Source: K189A clade bacterium
GTDB taxonomy: Bacteria > Pseudomonadota > Gammaproteobacteria > Pseudomonadales > Azotimanducaceae
Reading direction: 5' to 3'
Length of the DNA stretch: 20,017 nucleotides
NCBI GenBank assembly: GCA_007571095.1
Contig: RKSB01000170.1
Span: 1-20,017, forward strand
A model generated the notes under the pieces. It was not told the origin of the DNA. It did not search any database and saw nothing but the letters and a program-made list of their open reading frames with translations. The position numbers and the translations under genes were made by a program. Positions 1-7,516 of the stretch are shown in pieces (the first letter of the stretch is position 1; every line of letters begins with the position of its first letter).

Positions 1-96
1 CGTCTGGATGAAGTCAAGGCAGCCAGAGACCTGAATGTGTGCTGGAAAGAAGAGGAGAAGCCGGCAGTGATCAAAGACACTGGAGCGAGCACTTAA
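1..96 (+). CDS. 3' end of an unidentified rightward gene (truncated by window edge)
   Basis: Frame 1 is open from the first base to a TAA at 94-96 and encodes 31 residues ending in KDTGAST. The peptide is hydrophilic and charged, with no motif I recognise, so I assign no function. The main support for a real gene end is its neighbour. The TAA overlaps the TAA of the leftward DUF255 gene in the palindrome TTAA, a convergent stop arrangement that recurs elsewhere in this window. An open frame of this length can occur by chance. Confidence 0.45.
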   Translation, partial: RLDEVKAARDLNVCWKEEEKPAVIKDTGAST

Positions 97-2171
97 CGAG
101 CCGATCTCTCCTTGACCAACAAGTCAAGCTTCTGAACAGTGTTGACAGGCGGTGCACAGCTGTGGGCACTGCACACAAAGGCTTGTACTTCGTCAGGCGG
201 TTGAGTGGAGTTGAGGCAAAAGGGCAGATGACTGCCGTCCTGCAAATCCGAAGGAACCACAAAGGTGCGTACAGAAGGGTTTTTTCGACACCAGTCGCGC
301 CAGGATGCCAAAGCGGAGGAGATTCCTGACAAAACCACTGTCAGTTCGGGTTGCTCAAGCAGGCGTAGCAATTTCGCCAGACCTGGAGATCGAATGCCTT
401 CGGTGCCAAGCAGACGAATACCGGCGTCCAGAGTCCTGTCAGCGGCTTCAGTATAGGTTTGATTACCCAGCAGATGGCCCAGCTGTAACAGGCATTTGGC
501 CATAAGCAGATTGCCGGAAGGAAGCACATCGTCAGTCATCGGCTTCAACTGGCTGATGAGCTTTTCGTGGTCACGAGGAGTGAAGAAAAAGCCTCCGTTC
601 TCCTCATCGAAAAACTTTTCCAGAGCAGTGTCCGCCAGAGTCGCCGCAAAGCCGGCATGGTCTGGCTGCCAGTTGACTTCCAGCAGGGCAAGCAGGGCAT
701 CCAGCAGGCAGGCATAGTCATCGAGAAACCCCCATGGCTTCGCCTGACCCTGATCGTGAACGCTGTACAGGGTCCCGTTCTGCCAAAGCCTGTTCCTGAT
801 GAAATCCAGGGCATCCAGAGCCGACTTCATATAGGCTGGCTCTCGCAAGGCCTCGGAGGCTTTTACCATGCCCTTGATAACCAGAGCGTTCCAGGCGCAA
901 ATCACCTTGTCGTCAGCAATCGGCATCGGCCTGCCGGCACGAACTTTTTTCAGCTTTTCAAGTGCTGTATTCAGTGTTTGCTGTGCCTTGTTGTTTGAAA
1001 GGTCCATCTTTTTGAGCAGGCTTGACCACCCAAGAATCCTGCTCAGGTGATACCGGCGGTTTTCGAAGTTGGGGCCTCTGTGCAATCCAAACAGTTCGTG
1101 GATCAACTCATATTCATTCGGCTTCAGGCAATCAGCCAGTATTTCCTTGTCCCAAACATAAAAGGCACCCTCGCCATCCGGCGAGTCGGCGTCGACGGAG
1201 GATCGGTAAGCACCGGAGGCCAGTTGCATTTCCTCCATCAGCCAGTCTGCCGTCTTGCGTATTGTCTGCTCAAACAGCTCATCGGGCGAAATAGCCAGTG
1301 CCTTCACATAGATCGCCAACAGCAGCCCGTTGTCGTAGAGCATTTTCTCAAAGTGGGGAATGCTCCATTTTGCATCGACGCTGTAACGAAAAAAGCCGCC
1401 GCCGACATGATCAAAAAGTCCACCTCTGGCCATACAGGTCAGAGAGTGGAGCACCATGCCCGAGGGAGGGAATGTCGGAGTCGGCAGATCGGCCACCGAG
1501 ATCAGGAAGTCGAGTTGAGGAGTCATGGGGAACTTGGGTGCTACGCCAAAACCTCCGTACAGATTGTCGTAACTCTTGAGCACCATGTGATAAGCCGCCA
1601 GTGCCAACTCATCGGCCGGTGGTCGTTCGTCAACCGACGATTGCCTGCTCTCGCCAATCGGCTTGCTCATGGCTTCCAGCGCGTCCTTCAAATGGGTACT
1701 TCGCTGGTCGAGTTCGTCGCGATGGTTGGCCCAGGCATCGGAAACCGCACTCATAACGTCTGGAAAGGCGAGCATTGAAGGACGCGCTGTCGGCGGAAGA
1801 TAGGTTCCGGTAAACAGGGGAATCAATGTGTGCGGGTCAAGAAAAACCGTCAACGGCCAGCCGCCCGGAGCACTGGTCAATGCGTAGTGTGCCAACTGAT
1901 AGACCTGATCCAGGTCAGGCCGCTCTTCACGATCAACCTTGATGTTGACAAAATGGTTGTTCATCTGCTCGGCGACTGTGGAATCTTCAAAGGATTCGTG
2001 TGCCATCACATGGCACCAGTGACAGGAGGCATAGCCAATCGACAGCAGAATGGGCAGATCCTTTTCTCTGGCCTCCTTCAGTGCCGCTTCGCTCCAGGGC
2101 CTCCAGTAAACAGGGTTATTTGCGTGCTGGCGTAAATAGAGGCTGGTTTCCGAACGCAGAAGATTGTCCAC
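93..2171 (-). CDS. YyaL/SPATA20-family (DUF255) thioredoxin-domain protein
   Basis: This 692-residue protein has the usual length and layout of the YyaL/SPATA20 family. A thioredoxin-like N-terminal domain (about residues 1-160) carries the family signature ETSLYLRQHANNPVYW and a CHWC redox motif (Cys50, Cys53) followed by VMAHESFED. An alpha/alpha-barrel, glycosidase-like C-terminal part contains PHFEKMLYDN and DDYACLLDALL. The family is conserved from bacteria to man and is presumed cytoplasmic. Its biochemical role is unsettled, so I give none beyond likely thiol-disulfide chemistry. The start is GTG at 2171, chosen because the family signature begins a few residues later; a weak purine-rich stretch (TTGAG) lies just upstream. 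It is divergent from rppH and convergent with the gene fragment at the left edge, sharing the TTAA stop palindrome. Confidence 0.93.
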   Translation of the reverse strand: MDNLLRSETSLYLRQHANNPVYWRPWSEAALKEAREKDLPILLSIGYASCHWCHVMAHESFEDSTVAEQMNNHFVNIKVDREERPDLDQVYQLAHYALTSAPGGWPLTVFLDPHTLIPLFTGTYLPPTARPSMLAFPDVMSAVSDAWANHRDELDQRSTHLKDALEAMSKPIGESRQSSVDERPPADELALAAYHMVLKSYDNLYGGFGVAPKFPMTPQLDFLISVADLPTPTFPPSGMVLHSLTCMARGGLFDHVGGGFFRYSVDAKWSIPHFEKMLYDNGLLLAIYVKALAISPDELFEQTIRKTADWLMEEMQLASGAYRSSVDADSPDGEGAFYVWDKEILADCLKPNEYELIHELFGLHRGPNFENRRYHLSRILGWSSLLKKMDLSNNKAQQTLNTALEKLKKVRAGRPMPIADDKVICAWNALVIKGMVKASEALREPAYMKSALDALDFIRNRLWQNGTLYSVHDQGQAKPWGFLDDYACLLDALLALLEVNWQPDHAGFAATLADTALEKFFDEENGGFFFTPRDHEKLISQLKPMTDDVLPSGNLLMAKCLLQLGHLLGNQTYTEAADRTLDAGIRLLGTEGIRSPGLAKLLRLLEQPELTVVLSGISSALASWRDWCRKNPSVRTFVVPSDLQDGSHLPFCLNSTQPPDEVQAFVCSAHSCAPPVNTVQKLDLLVKERSAR

Positions 2172-2218
2172 TCAAACACACTCTCGGCGAAAATGCTCGC
2201 GACCGACACCATAATACC

Positions 2219-2230
2219 CCGAACATTCGG
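2219..2230. repeat. Short inverted repeat in the DUF255-rppH divergent region
   Basis: The sequence CCGAACATTCGG has perfect 5-bp arms (CCGAA/TTCGG) around CA. It lies between the two divergent starts, about 20 bp upstream of the proposed rppH -10 element. It could be an operator, but no regulator is implied by the sequence, and 12-bp inverted repeats arise by chance. Confidence 0.25.
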
Positions 2231-2246
2231 CTTATATACACTCAAC

Positions 2247-2255
2247 TGGTATACT
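2247..2255 (+). promoter_or_regulatory. Extended -10 promoter element for rppH-ptsP
   Basis: TGGTATACT combines the TGn extension with a 5/6 match to TATAAT (TATACT at 2250-2255). No good -35 is present (TTCGGC at 2226-2231, 18-bp spacer), which is typical of extended -10 promoters. The predicted start near 2262 would give a leader of about 33 nt before the GTG of rppH. The rest of 2172-2294 holds only the short inverted repeat and a possible leftward TATTAT element for the DUF255 gene. Confidence 0.5.
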
Positions 2256-2294
2256 CGCAGAGTTCGCTCCTCCCCCTCTTGTTCGAGAAACCCT

Positions 2295-2795
2295 GTGAAA
2301 AAGCCTTTGGCGGTCAAGCAACGAAACTACTATCGCCCCAATGTTGGCATAGTGGTAATCAACGCCGCCGGTCAGGTTTTCTGGGGCAAGCGTACGGATA
2401 ATGCCGGCTGGCAGTTCCCCCAGGGCGGCATTGACAAGGGAGAAACTCCAGTCGAAGCCATGTTTCGCGAACTGGCCGAAGAGACAGGCTTGCGGCGAGA
2501 GCACGTCAGGCTACTCGGAGAAACTCGACAATGGATCACCTACACGCTTCCGCCGCAGTACAGAAGGAGGCGGCTTCTCGGCCGATTCAAGGGGCAGAGT
2601 CAGAAATGGTTTCTGGTTCGGCTGGTGGCCGAAGACGAGGCCATTGACCTGTCCGCTCATGGAGAACCGGAATTTGACGAATGGCAGTGGGTCAGCTATT
2701 GGTATCCGGTGCATTCGGTGGTCTACTTCAAGAAGAATGCCTACCGCAAAATGCTCTCCGAACTGGTCTGTTACCAGACAGAGCAGTCGGCCTGA
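2295..2795 (+). CDS. rppH: RNA pyrophosphohydrolase RppH (Nudix)
   Basis: RppH removes pyrophosphate from the 5' triphosphate end of mRNAs, which exposes them to RNase E decay. The protein has 166 residues when started at GTG 2295, close to the usual 160-175. It opens with the family hallmark YRPNVGIVV (residues 13-21) and WQFPQGGI (39-46). The Nudix box is complete at residues 44-66, with G44, E50, R58-E59, E62-E63 and G65. QKWFLVRL (103-110) is also typical. The frame stays open upstream to an ATG at 2193, but those extra 34 residues do not resemble the family, and the proposed promoter would lie inside them. A TTG at 2307 is another possible start. The stop is 18 nt before ptsP, and rppH-ptsP is a classic gammaproteobacterial pair, so cotranscription is likely. 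Confidence 0.95.
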   Translation: MKKPLAVKQRNYYRPNVGIVVINAAGQVFWGKRTDNAGWQFPQGGIDKGETPVEAMFRELAEETGLRREHVRLLGETRQWITYTLPPQYRRRRLLGRFKGQSQKWFLVRLVAEDEAIDLSAHGEPEFDEWQWVSYWYPVHSVVYFKKNAYRKMLSELVCYQTEQSA

Positions 2796-2813
2796 TCGCC
2801 TGCATCAAACAAA

Positions 2814-5084
2814 ATGCTGACCCACCTACAGAAGATCGTCCAGGAAGTTAACACCGCCCCCAGTCTGCAGGCTGCACTCAACACCATTGTACTCAGAGTC
2901 ATTGAAACCATATCCGTATCCGCCTGCATGGTCTATCTGCTGGATCAAAAGGAGTCGGGATATAGCCTGAGAGCCTTCAAGAAAGAACCGAAAGCTCCGG
3001 CATCCTCGACAGAATCACACGATACTCTGGTCGATATGGTCGGTCGAAGGGCGACGCCGACACATCTGCTGAAAAGCGAAGCCAGTATGTCCCTTGGCAG
3101 GGCGACTACCGAATCCTACGCCTGTCTCGGCGTGCCCATCATTCACCAGCGCAGGGTTCTGGGCGTGTTACTCATCAGCAAGCTGGCCGCCAAAACAACC
3201 TTCAACCAGAACGAGGAAGCCTTTCTGGTAACCCTGTCCGCCCAGCTGGCTGGCGTTATAGCCCATGCCGAGGCCATCAGCAGAGGGAATTATCCGGTCA
3301 TCGAGCAGACAGATGCCAAATTCATCGGCGTTGTTGGCTCTCCGGGAGTAGCCATAGGCAGAGTGGTGGTCATGTACCCGCCGGCCGATCTGCACGCTAT
3401 ACCCGAGCGGATGGTCACAGACAAAGACCACCAGATAGAGGTTTTTCGGCGAGCAGTGGATTCGGTTCGGTCCGACATCCGGAAGGTACGGGCTGATTTT
3501 TCCGAAGGACTTCAGCCAGAACACACCGTGCTCTTTGATTTCTATCTACAGATGCTGGAGGACAAGGCACTGGTCGAAGGCGTGGAGGATCTTATTCACC
3601 AGGGACACTGGGCGCAGGGCGCGCTCAAGCACTTGATCGGCAAGCAGGTGGCGCAGTTCAGCAATATCAAGGACAGCTATCTGCGTGAACGCAAGATAGA
3701 CATCGAACAACTCGGTCAGCAGATTTTGGCCTATCTGGAAAAAAGCACCCGGCCGGAGAGGGTTTTTCCGCCGGATGCCGTCCTGATAGCCGACAATGTC
3801 AGCCCGGCCATGATGAGCAAAATTCCTCGGCAGCAGCTGGCGGGCATAGTCTCGGTATCGGGTTCGGTTATCTCTCATGTAGCCATACTGGCAAGGGCAC
3901 TCGATGTGCCTGCCCTGATGGGTACGGTCGACCTGCCTTATCTCGAAATCGACGGCCTGGAAGTCATCGTGGACGGCTACCAGGGTCACCTGCACCTCAA
4001 TCCATCAAGGAAACTCAAGAACTTTTACAAGGAGATTCTCGCCAGAACACAGAAATTCTCCAGAGAACTGGCAGAAGCCTCTTCCGATGCCGGCGAAACC
4101 AGTGACCATCACCGCATTCGATTGATGAGCAATGTCAATTTTGAGAGTGACGTAGACCGTTCGCTGGACCGGGGAGCAGAGGGCATCGGCTTGTACCGCA
4201 CCGAATTTCATTTTGCAGAAAAGGATCACTTTCCAACCGAAGAAGAACAATACTCGGAGTATCGCAGGCACATGGAGAGAGTCGCCCCGAGAGACATCAC
4301 CATCCGTACGCTGGATGTGGGTGGAGACAAGTCGCTTGAATACTTTCCCATAGAAGAAGCCAACCCCTTTCTCGGTTGGCGGGGTATTCGAATAACGCTC
4401 GACCATCCGGAAATTTTTACCGTCCAGGTAAGGGCCATGCTCAAGGCTCACGCTGGACTGAAAGGCAGGTTGCGTATCCTTCTGCCCATGATATCCAGCG
4501 TCGACGAGGTCAAAGAGAGCAAGGTGCTTATAGAACGCTGTTATCGTGAAGTCATCGAGGAGGACTATGAAGTTGCACCCCCTCGAGTGGGAGTCATGAT
4601 CGAGGTACCCGCCGCCGCCTGTCAGATCGAGATTTTTGCCCGATATGTGGATTTTCTGTCAGTCGGCAGCAACGATCTGGCACAGTACGTACTCGCAGTT
4701 GACAGGAACAACCCGAGAGTTGCCGGCCTGTATCAGGAATTACACCCGGCTGTCCTGAGGACTCTGCACAGAGTAGCCCTTGAAGCTCGAAAAGCGGGAA
4801 TAGAGGTCAGTGTTTGTGGTGAGCTGGCGGCAGATCCCTTCGGTTGCGTGCTCCTGATAGGCATGGGCTATGACATTCTGTCGATGAACGCCACCAGTCT
4901 GCCCGGCGTTCGCTGGATCATTCAACGCATGTCGCTGAAGAAGGCCGAGTCTTTGCTGACCAAAGCCCTGGCCATGGAGACACCGGATACGGTCGATGCC
5001 CTGATGAAGGCAGCCTTTGTGGAATCGGGGCTTGAACGTATCCTGAAGCCGGATGTAGAGATGTCGAGTGCTCAAACGGCGTGA
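2814..5084 (+). CDS. ptsP: Phosphoenolpyruvate-protein phosphotransferase PtsP (EI-Ntr)
   Basis: PtsP takes phosphate from PEP and passes it to NPr, the first step of the nitrogen PTS, a regulatory relay that transports no sugar. The 756 residues match the family (E. coli about 748). An N-terminal GAF domain (about 1-160, starting LQKIVQEVNTAP) is followed by the EI N-terminal region. The phosphohistidine swivel domain has SGSVISHVAILARAL, with active His355. A PEP-binding TIM barrel has GIGLYRTEFHF, TLDVGGDK, MIEVPAAA, SVGSNDLAQY and the proton-donating Cys668 in SVCGELA. No clear Shine-Dalgarno precedes the ATG, so translation may depend on the rppH transcript. In E. coli lgt and thyA follow; here they do not. 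The last 56 bases of the coding sequence lie in a 75-bp segment repeated at 5312-5386. Confidence 0.97.
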   Translation: MLTHLQKIVQEVNTAPSLQAALNTIVLRVIETISVSACMVYLLDQKESGYSLRAFKKEPKAPASSTESHDTLVDMVGRRATPTHLLKSEASMSLGRATTESYACLGVPIIHQRRVLGVLLISKLAAKTTFNQNEEAFLVTLSAQLAGVIAHAEAISRGNYPVIEQTDAKFIGVVGSPGVAIGRVVVMYPPADLHAIPERMVTDKDHQIEVFRRAVDSVRSDIRKVRADFSEGLQPEHTVLFDFYLQMLEDKALVEGVEDLIHQGHWAQGALKHLIGKQVAQFSNIKDSYLRERKIDIEQLGQQILAYLEKSTRPERVFPPDAVLIADNVSPAMMSKIPRQQLAGIVSVSGSVISHVAILARALDVPALMGTVDLPYLEIDGLEVIVDGYQGHLHLNPSRKLKNFYKEILARTQKFSRELAEASSDAGETSDHHRIRLMSNVNFESDVDRSLDRGAEGIGLYRTEFHFAEKDHFPTEEEQYSEYRRHMERVAPRDITIRTLDVGGDKSLEYFPIEEANPFLGWRGIRITLDHPEIFTVQVRAMLKAHAGLKGRLRILLPMISSVDEVKESKVLIERCYREVIEEDYEVAPPRVGVMIEVPAAACQIEIFARYVDFLSVGSNDLAQYVLAVDRNNPRVAGLYQELHPAVLRTLHRVALEARKAGIEVSVCGELAADPFGCVLLIGMGYDILSMNATSLPGVRWIIQRMSLKKAESLLTKALAMETPDTVDALMKAAFVESGLERILKPDVEMSSAQTA

Positions 5085-5103
5085 CAATAGTATCGAAGGC
5101 ACC
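5029..5103 (+). repeat. Copy A of a 75-bp ptsP-tail direct repeat
   Basis: This segment holds the last codons of ptsP, its TGA and 19 bases beyond. It matches 5312-5386 without gaps at 72 of 75 positions by my count, with differences at the codons giving M/I and T/M plus one silent change. It is one arm of a local duplication that also copied part of the neighbouring phosphopantetheinyl transferase gene. Confidence 0.93.
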
Positions 5104-5311
5104 TGCTGCCTTGTAGCGAGATTCTCCAAGACACCAGAAGCAGTGGAACTAGTCAGCCGAGTCAACCGTCCTGGCTTCGGATAACCCCAGAACCTCTCGG
5201 CGGTAAAAGTACCTCCTGAGTACACCCAGAGGCGTTGCCGGCCGATAAAACTGTAGATCACAACCCAGCCGCTTCGCCTGCACGATCGCCACAAGACCCG
5301 GTATCTGCTGA
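5102..5311 (-). pseudogene. Decayed partial copy of the phosphopantetheinyl transferase gene
   Basis: Positions 5102-5300 align to 5602-5800 of the PPTase gene without gaps at a constant offset of exactly 500 bp, with substitutions throughout. Read leftward, the fragment encodes GLVAIVQAKRLGCDLQFYR, then LLRRYF-type sequence, then DSAD followed by an in-frame TAG at 5149-5151. The intact gene has a Tyr codon there. Just past the stop, the catalytic Lys-Glu of CLKES has become Gly-Glu. The fragment lacks the N-terminal third, which is cut off at the junction with ptsP tail copy B. It also lacks the C-terminal part, since 213-215 bp are missing relative to the intact arrangement. A frame running through the junction starts at 5391, but it joins unrelated antisense sequence to this remnant. 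I regard it as non-functional. Confidence 0.9.
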
Positions 5312-5386
5312 GGCTTGAACGTATCCTGAAGCCGGATGTCGAGATATCGAGTGCTCAAATGGCGTGACAATAGTATCGAAGGCACC
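5312..5386 (+). repeat. Copy B of the 75-bp ptsP-tail direct repeat
   Basis: This copy still encodes a plausible PtsP C-terminus (ERILKPDVEISSAQMA, then TGA at 5365-5367) but has no upstream ptsP sequence. It forms the 3' end of the intact PPTase gene on the other strand, whose TGA is at 5355-5357. The two stops overlap tail-to-tail by 13 nt, which probably records how ptsP and the PPTase gene met before the duplication. Confidence 0.93.
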
Positions 5387-6005
5387 AGCAACTGTGGTCA
5401 GTCTTGAGGGCAAGTGCGATATGGCATCGGGGAAACAAGGGCTGTGCCCAGTAACGCAACTGCAAGCAGTCCTGAGACGACAACTCGATCTTCGAACAAC
5501 CGGTCGTTGAGGGAGTCATCGAAGCGAGAGCGGGCAGGCGAGATTGAGAATCAGGTACCACCCAGCTGAGGTCCGCCCTCAGGCTCTCGCCCAACAATTC
5601 TCCTGCCGCCTTGTAGCGAGATTCTTTAAGACACCAGAGGCGGTAGAAATAATCGGCCGAATCGGCCTTCTTCGTTGTGGTCAGTTGCATGACCTCTTGA
5701 CGATGAAAATACCTTCTCAGTAAGCCCAAAGGCGTTGCCGACCGATAAAACTGGAGGTCACAGCCCAGCCGCTTCGCCTGCACAATCGCCACAAGACCCA
5801 GGTGCTCGCTGTGGCTGATGGCTACTGCATAGGGGGTGGGCAAAAAGGGTTTGCCTTGGGCACTCCAACGGACGGTTTGGTCCCGAAGATCGTCATAGAG
5901 GGGTAACACTCGGGCCAGCATGTCGGCACCTTTCGGCCGACCTCTGGACTGCCTGCAGAAATGCAGGTGAATCTCGCCTTTCGCAAGTCGAAGAGAAGAG
6001 GGCAT
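5355..6005 (-). CDS. 4'-phosphopantetheinyl transferase superfamily protein
   Basis: PPTases move phosphopantetheine from CoA to a serine of acyl, peptidyl or aryl carrier proteins. In this 216-residue frame the family pattern is clear. RGRPKGADMLARVL (21-34) fits the substrate-binding arginine helix. WSAQGKPFLP (48-57) and VAISHSEHLGLVAI (61-74) follow. GCDLQF (81-86) carries metal-binding Asp83, and LWCLKESRYKAAG (123-135) carries Glu128, Lys127 and Lys132. It resembles AcpT/Sfp-like enzymes more than the short AcpS type. In GCDLQ, Gln stands where most members have Glu, a position known to vary. The N-terminus is uncertain: the frame upstream of ATG 6005 closes at a TGA (6042-6044), while PPTase-like sequence may continue in another frame up to 6091. 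No carrier-protein synthase is in this window, so its target is unknown. Confidence 0.82.
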   Translation of the reverse strand: MPSSLRLAKGEIHLHFCRQSRGRPKGADMLARVLPLYDDLRDQTVRWSAQGKPFLPTPYAVAISHSEHLGLVAIVQAKRLGCDLQFYRSATPLGLLRRYFHRQEVMQLTTTKKADSADYFYRLWCLKESRYKAAGELLGESLRADLSWVVPDSQSRLPALASMTPSTTGCSKIELSSQDCLQLRYWAQPLFPRCHIALALKTDHSCWCLRYYCHAI

Positions 6006-6091
6006 TGGTTTTCGGCATCCGCAGCCAGGCAGCTGAAGGCTTCAATGATAGGGCATTCCGATTGAACGATTGGGAACAGGACTCGCATCAT
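6003..6091 (-). other. Possible displaced N-terminus of the PPTase gene (different frame)
   Basis: A frame starting with tandem ATGs at 6091 and 6088 encodes MMRVLFPIVQSECPIIEAF and stays open to 5822, overlapping the PPTase frame. Its first 30 or so residues resemble in character the N-terminal beta strand of AcpT-type enzymes. A one-base deletion in the coding sequence somewhere in the overlap (for example near the GA-rich run at 5992-6000) would join it to the PPTase frame and give about 245 residues. Alternatively the gene simply starts at 6005. I see no strong ribosome-binding site for either start. Confidence 0.35.
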
Positions 6092-6140
6092 CAGGATTTC
6101 AGAAAAACTGCAAAGGCTCTGTTTTCGGTCAAGGTCTGTG

Positions 6141-6170
6141 TTGCTAACTCAAGTGTTTAATGCCTACAAT
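6141..6170 (+). promoter_or_regulatory. Sigma-70-type promoter for the acyl-CoA dehydrogenase gene
   Basis: TTGCTA (6141-6146, 4/6 match) and TACAAT (6165-6170, 5/6 match) are separated by 18 bp. The predicted start near 6177 gives a leader of about 33 nt to the TTG start. The promoter lies between the divergent PPTase and dehydrogenase genes. Confidence 0.55.
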
Positions 6171-6209
6171 CAGACAAGACGAATGAATACAAACTGACGA
6201 GGTTCTGTT

Positions 6210-7406
6210 TTGTCAAATCTGGAAGAGTTCCGACAACAAACACGAGAGTGGCTGGAAGAAAACTGTCCTGCCTCAATGCGTACCCAGATGCCGGAAGAGG
6301 AGGTGGTGTGGGGTGGCCGCAACGCCGAATTTCCCAGCACCGATGCAAAGCTCTGGCTGGAACGAATGGCCGCCAAAGGCTGGACTGCACCCGACTGGCC
6401 GAAAGAATACGAAGGCGGCGGTCTGTCTCGGCAGGAGAACCAGATCCTTCAACAGGAGTTACGTAGAATAAACGCTCGAACGGCACTGTCCAGCTTCGGT
6501 ATCTGGATGCTGGGGCCAGCCCTGCTCGAGTTTGCCAACGAACAGCAGAAACAGCAGTTTATACCACCCATCGTGCGCGGCGAGATTCGCTGGTGCCAGG
6601 GCTACAGTGAGCCGGGTGCAGGGTCAGATTTGGCTGGCCTGCAGACCAAAGCCGAGGACAAGGGAGATCACTACCTTGTCAATGGCTCGAAGATATGGAC
6701 TTCCTACGCCGATGCCGCAGACTGGATCTTCTGTCTGGTTCGAACCGACTCGACTGCACCCAAGCATCAGGGTATTTCGTTTCTGCTGTTCGATATGGCT
6801 TCGACAGGTGTCACGGCCACGCCGATTCAGCTCATCAGCGGGGCTTCGCCCTTCTGTCAGGTCTTTTTCGACAATGTCAAAGTGCCCAAGCAAAATCTGG
6901 TTGGCGAGGTCAACAAGGGCTGGACAATAGCCAAGAGGCTGCTTCAGCATGAACGCAACATGATCAGCAACATGGGCGGCAACTCGGCACTGGGCGGCAG
7001 CCGACAGTCGATTTCCCGCATGGCCGCTCACTATGTCGGCAAGACTGAGGACGGCCAACTGGCCGATCCGGTGTTAAGGGACCGCATTGCCGAACACGAG
7101 ATCAACGACAAGGTCTTTCAACTCACTCTGAAACGGGCCGGCGAAGAAGCGGCGGCCGGCAGCTCCAGTGCCCATCTGTCCAGCCTGTTCAAATACTATG
7201 GCAGCGAGCAGAACAAACGTAAGTTCGAATTGATGCTCGACTTCATGGGTGCCCAGGCACTCGGCTGGGAAGGCGAAGGCTACAATCCGCTGGAATTGAA
7301 TTTCACTCGCCGGTGGTTGCGCTCAAAGGGCAACTCGATTGAAGGCGGCACCTCGGAAGTGCAGTTGAATGTCATTGCCAAAAGAGTGCTGGAAATGCCC
7401 GACTGA
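6210..7406 (+). CDS. Acyl-CoA dehydrogenase family protein
   Basis: This FAD enzyme oxidises an acyl-CoA to the 2-enoyl-CoA, the first step of a beta-oxidation round. The 398 residues are full length. An N-terminal helical domain contains WTAPDWPKEYEGGGLS (58-73). The middle beta domain has YSEPGAGSDLA (132-142) and KIWTSYA (161-167). The C-terminal helical domain ends with NSIEGGTSEVQ, where Glu378 is the likely catalytic base, and NVIAKRVLEMP. The sequence resembles the pimeloyl-CoA dehydrogenase large-subunit-like group, but the substrate cannot be read from it. The start is TTG at 6210, with GACGAGG about 7 nt upstream; no in-frame ATG precedes it because of an upstream stop. It has its own promoter and stands alone, 287 bp before coxB. 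Confidence 0.94.
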   Translation: MSNLEEFRQQTREWLEENCPASMRTQMPEEEVVWGGRNAEFPSTDAKLWLERMAAKGWTAPDWPKEYEGGGLSRQENQILQQELRRINARTALSSFGIWMLGPALLEFANEQQKQQFIPPIVRGEIRWCQGYSEPGAGSDLAGLQTKAEDKGDHYLVNGSKIWTSYADAADWIFCLVRTDSTAPKHQGISFLLFDMASTGVTATPIQLISGASPFCQVFFDNVKVPKQNLVGEVNKGWTIAKRLLQHERNMISNMGGNSALGGSRQSISRMAAHYVGKTEDGQLADPVLRDRIAEHEINDKVFQLTLKRAGEEAAAGSSSAHLSSLFKYYGSEQNKRKFELMLDFMGAQALGWEGEGYNPLELNFTRRWLRSKGNSIEGGTSEVQLNVIAKRVLEMPD

Positions 7407-7516
7407 ATACAGGCTGCGGTTTTTTGGCGGCAAACCCTTGAGTCCTTTTTTCCGGATTTCGAAGCAGGGGCGAATTCGACAAGGACCAGCGGGAGTCGGC
7501 CCACAAAACCGGTGAT

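Noticed and set aside
1047..1778. Long rightward open frame (243 codons) inside the DUF255 gene
   Set aside because: It lies wholly antisense to a well-supported 692-residue gene and has no family motif, so it is a shadow.
4740..5294. Leftward open frame of 184 codons spanning the end of ptsP and the duplicated region
   Set aside because: Its first part is the out-of-frame PPTase remnant and the rest is antisense ptsP; no start or coherent protein.
5149..5391. 80-codon leftward frame containing PPTase-like sequence, considered as a small gene
   Set aside because: It joins antisense ptsP tail to a truncated PPTase middle and stops at the mutated Tyr codon before the catalytic KE, so I treat it as a pseudogene.
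7407..7445. Possible terminator after the acyl-CoA dehydrogenase gene (T-runs near 7420 and 7446)
   Set aside because: No stable stem directly precedes either T-run on the plus strand.
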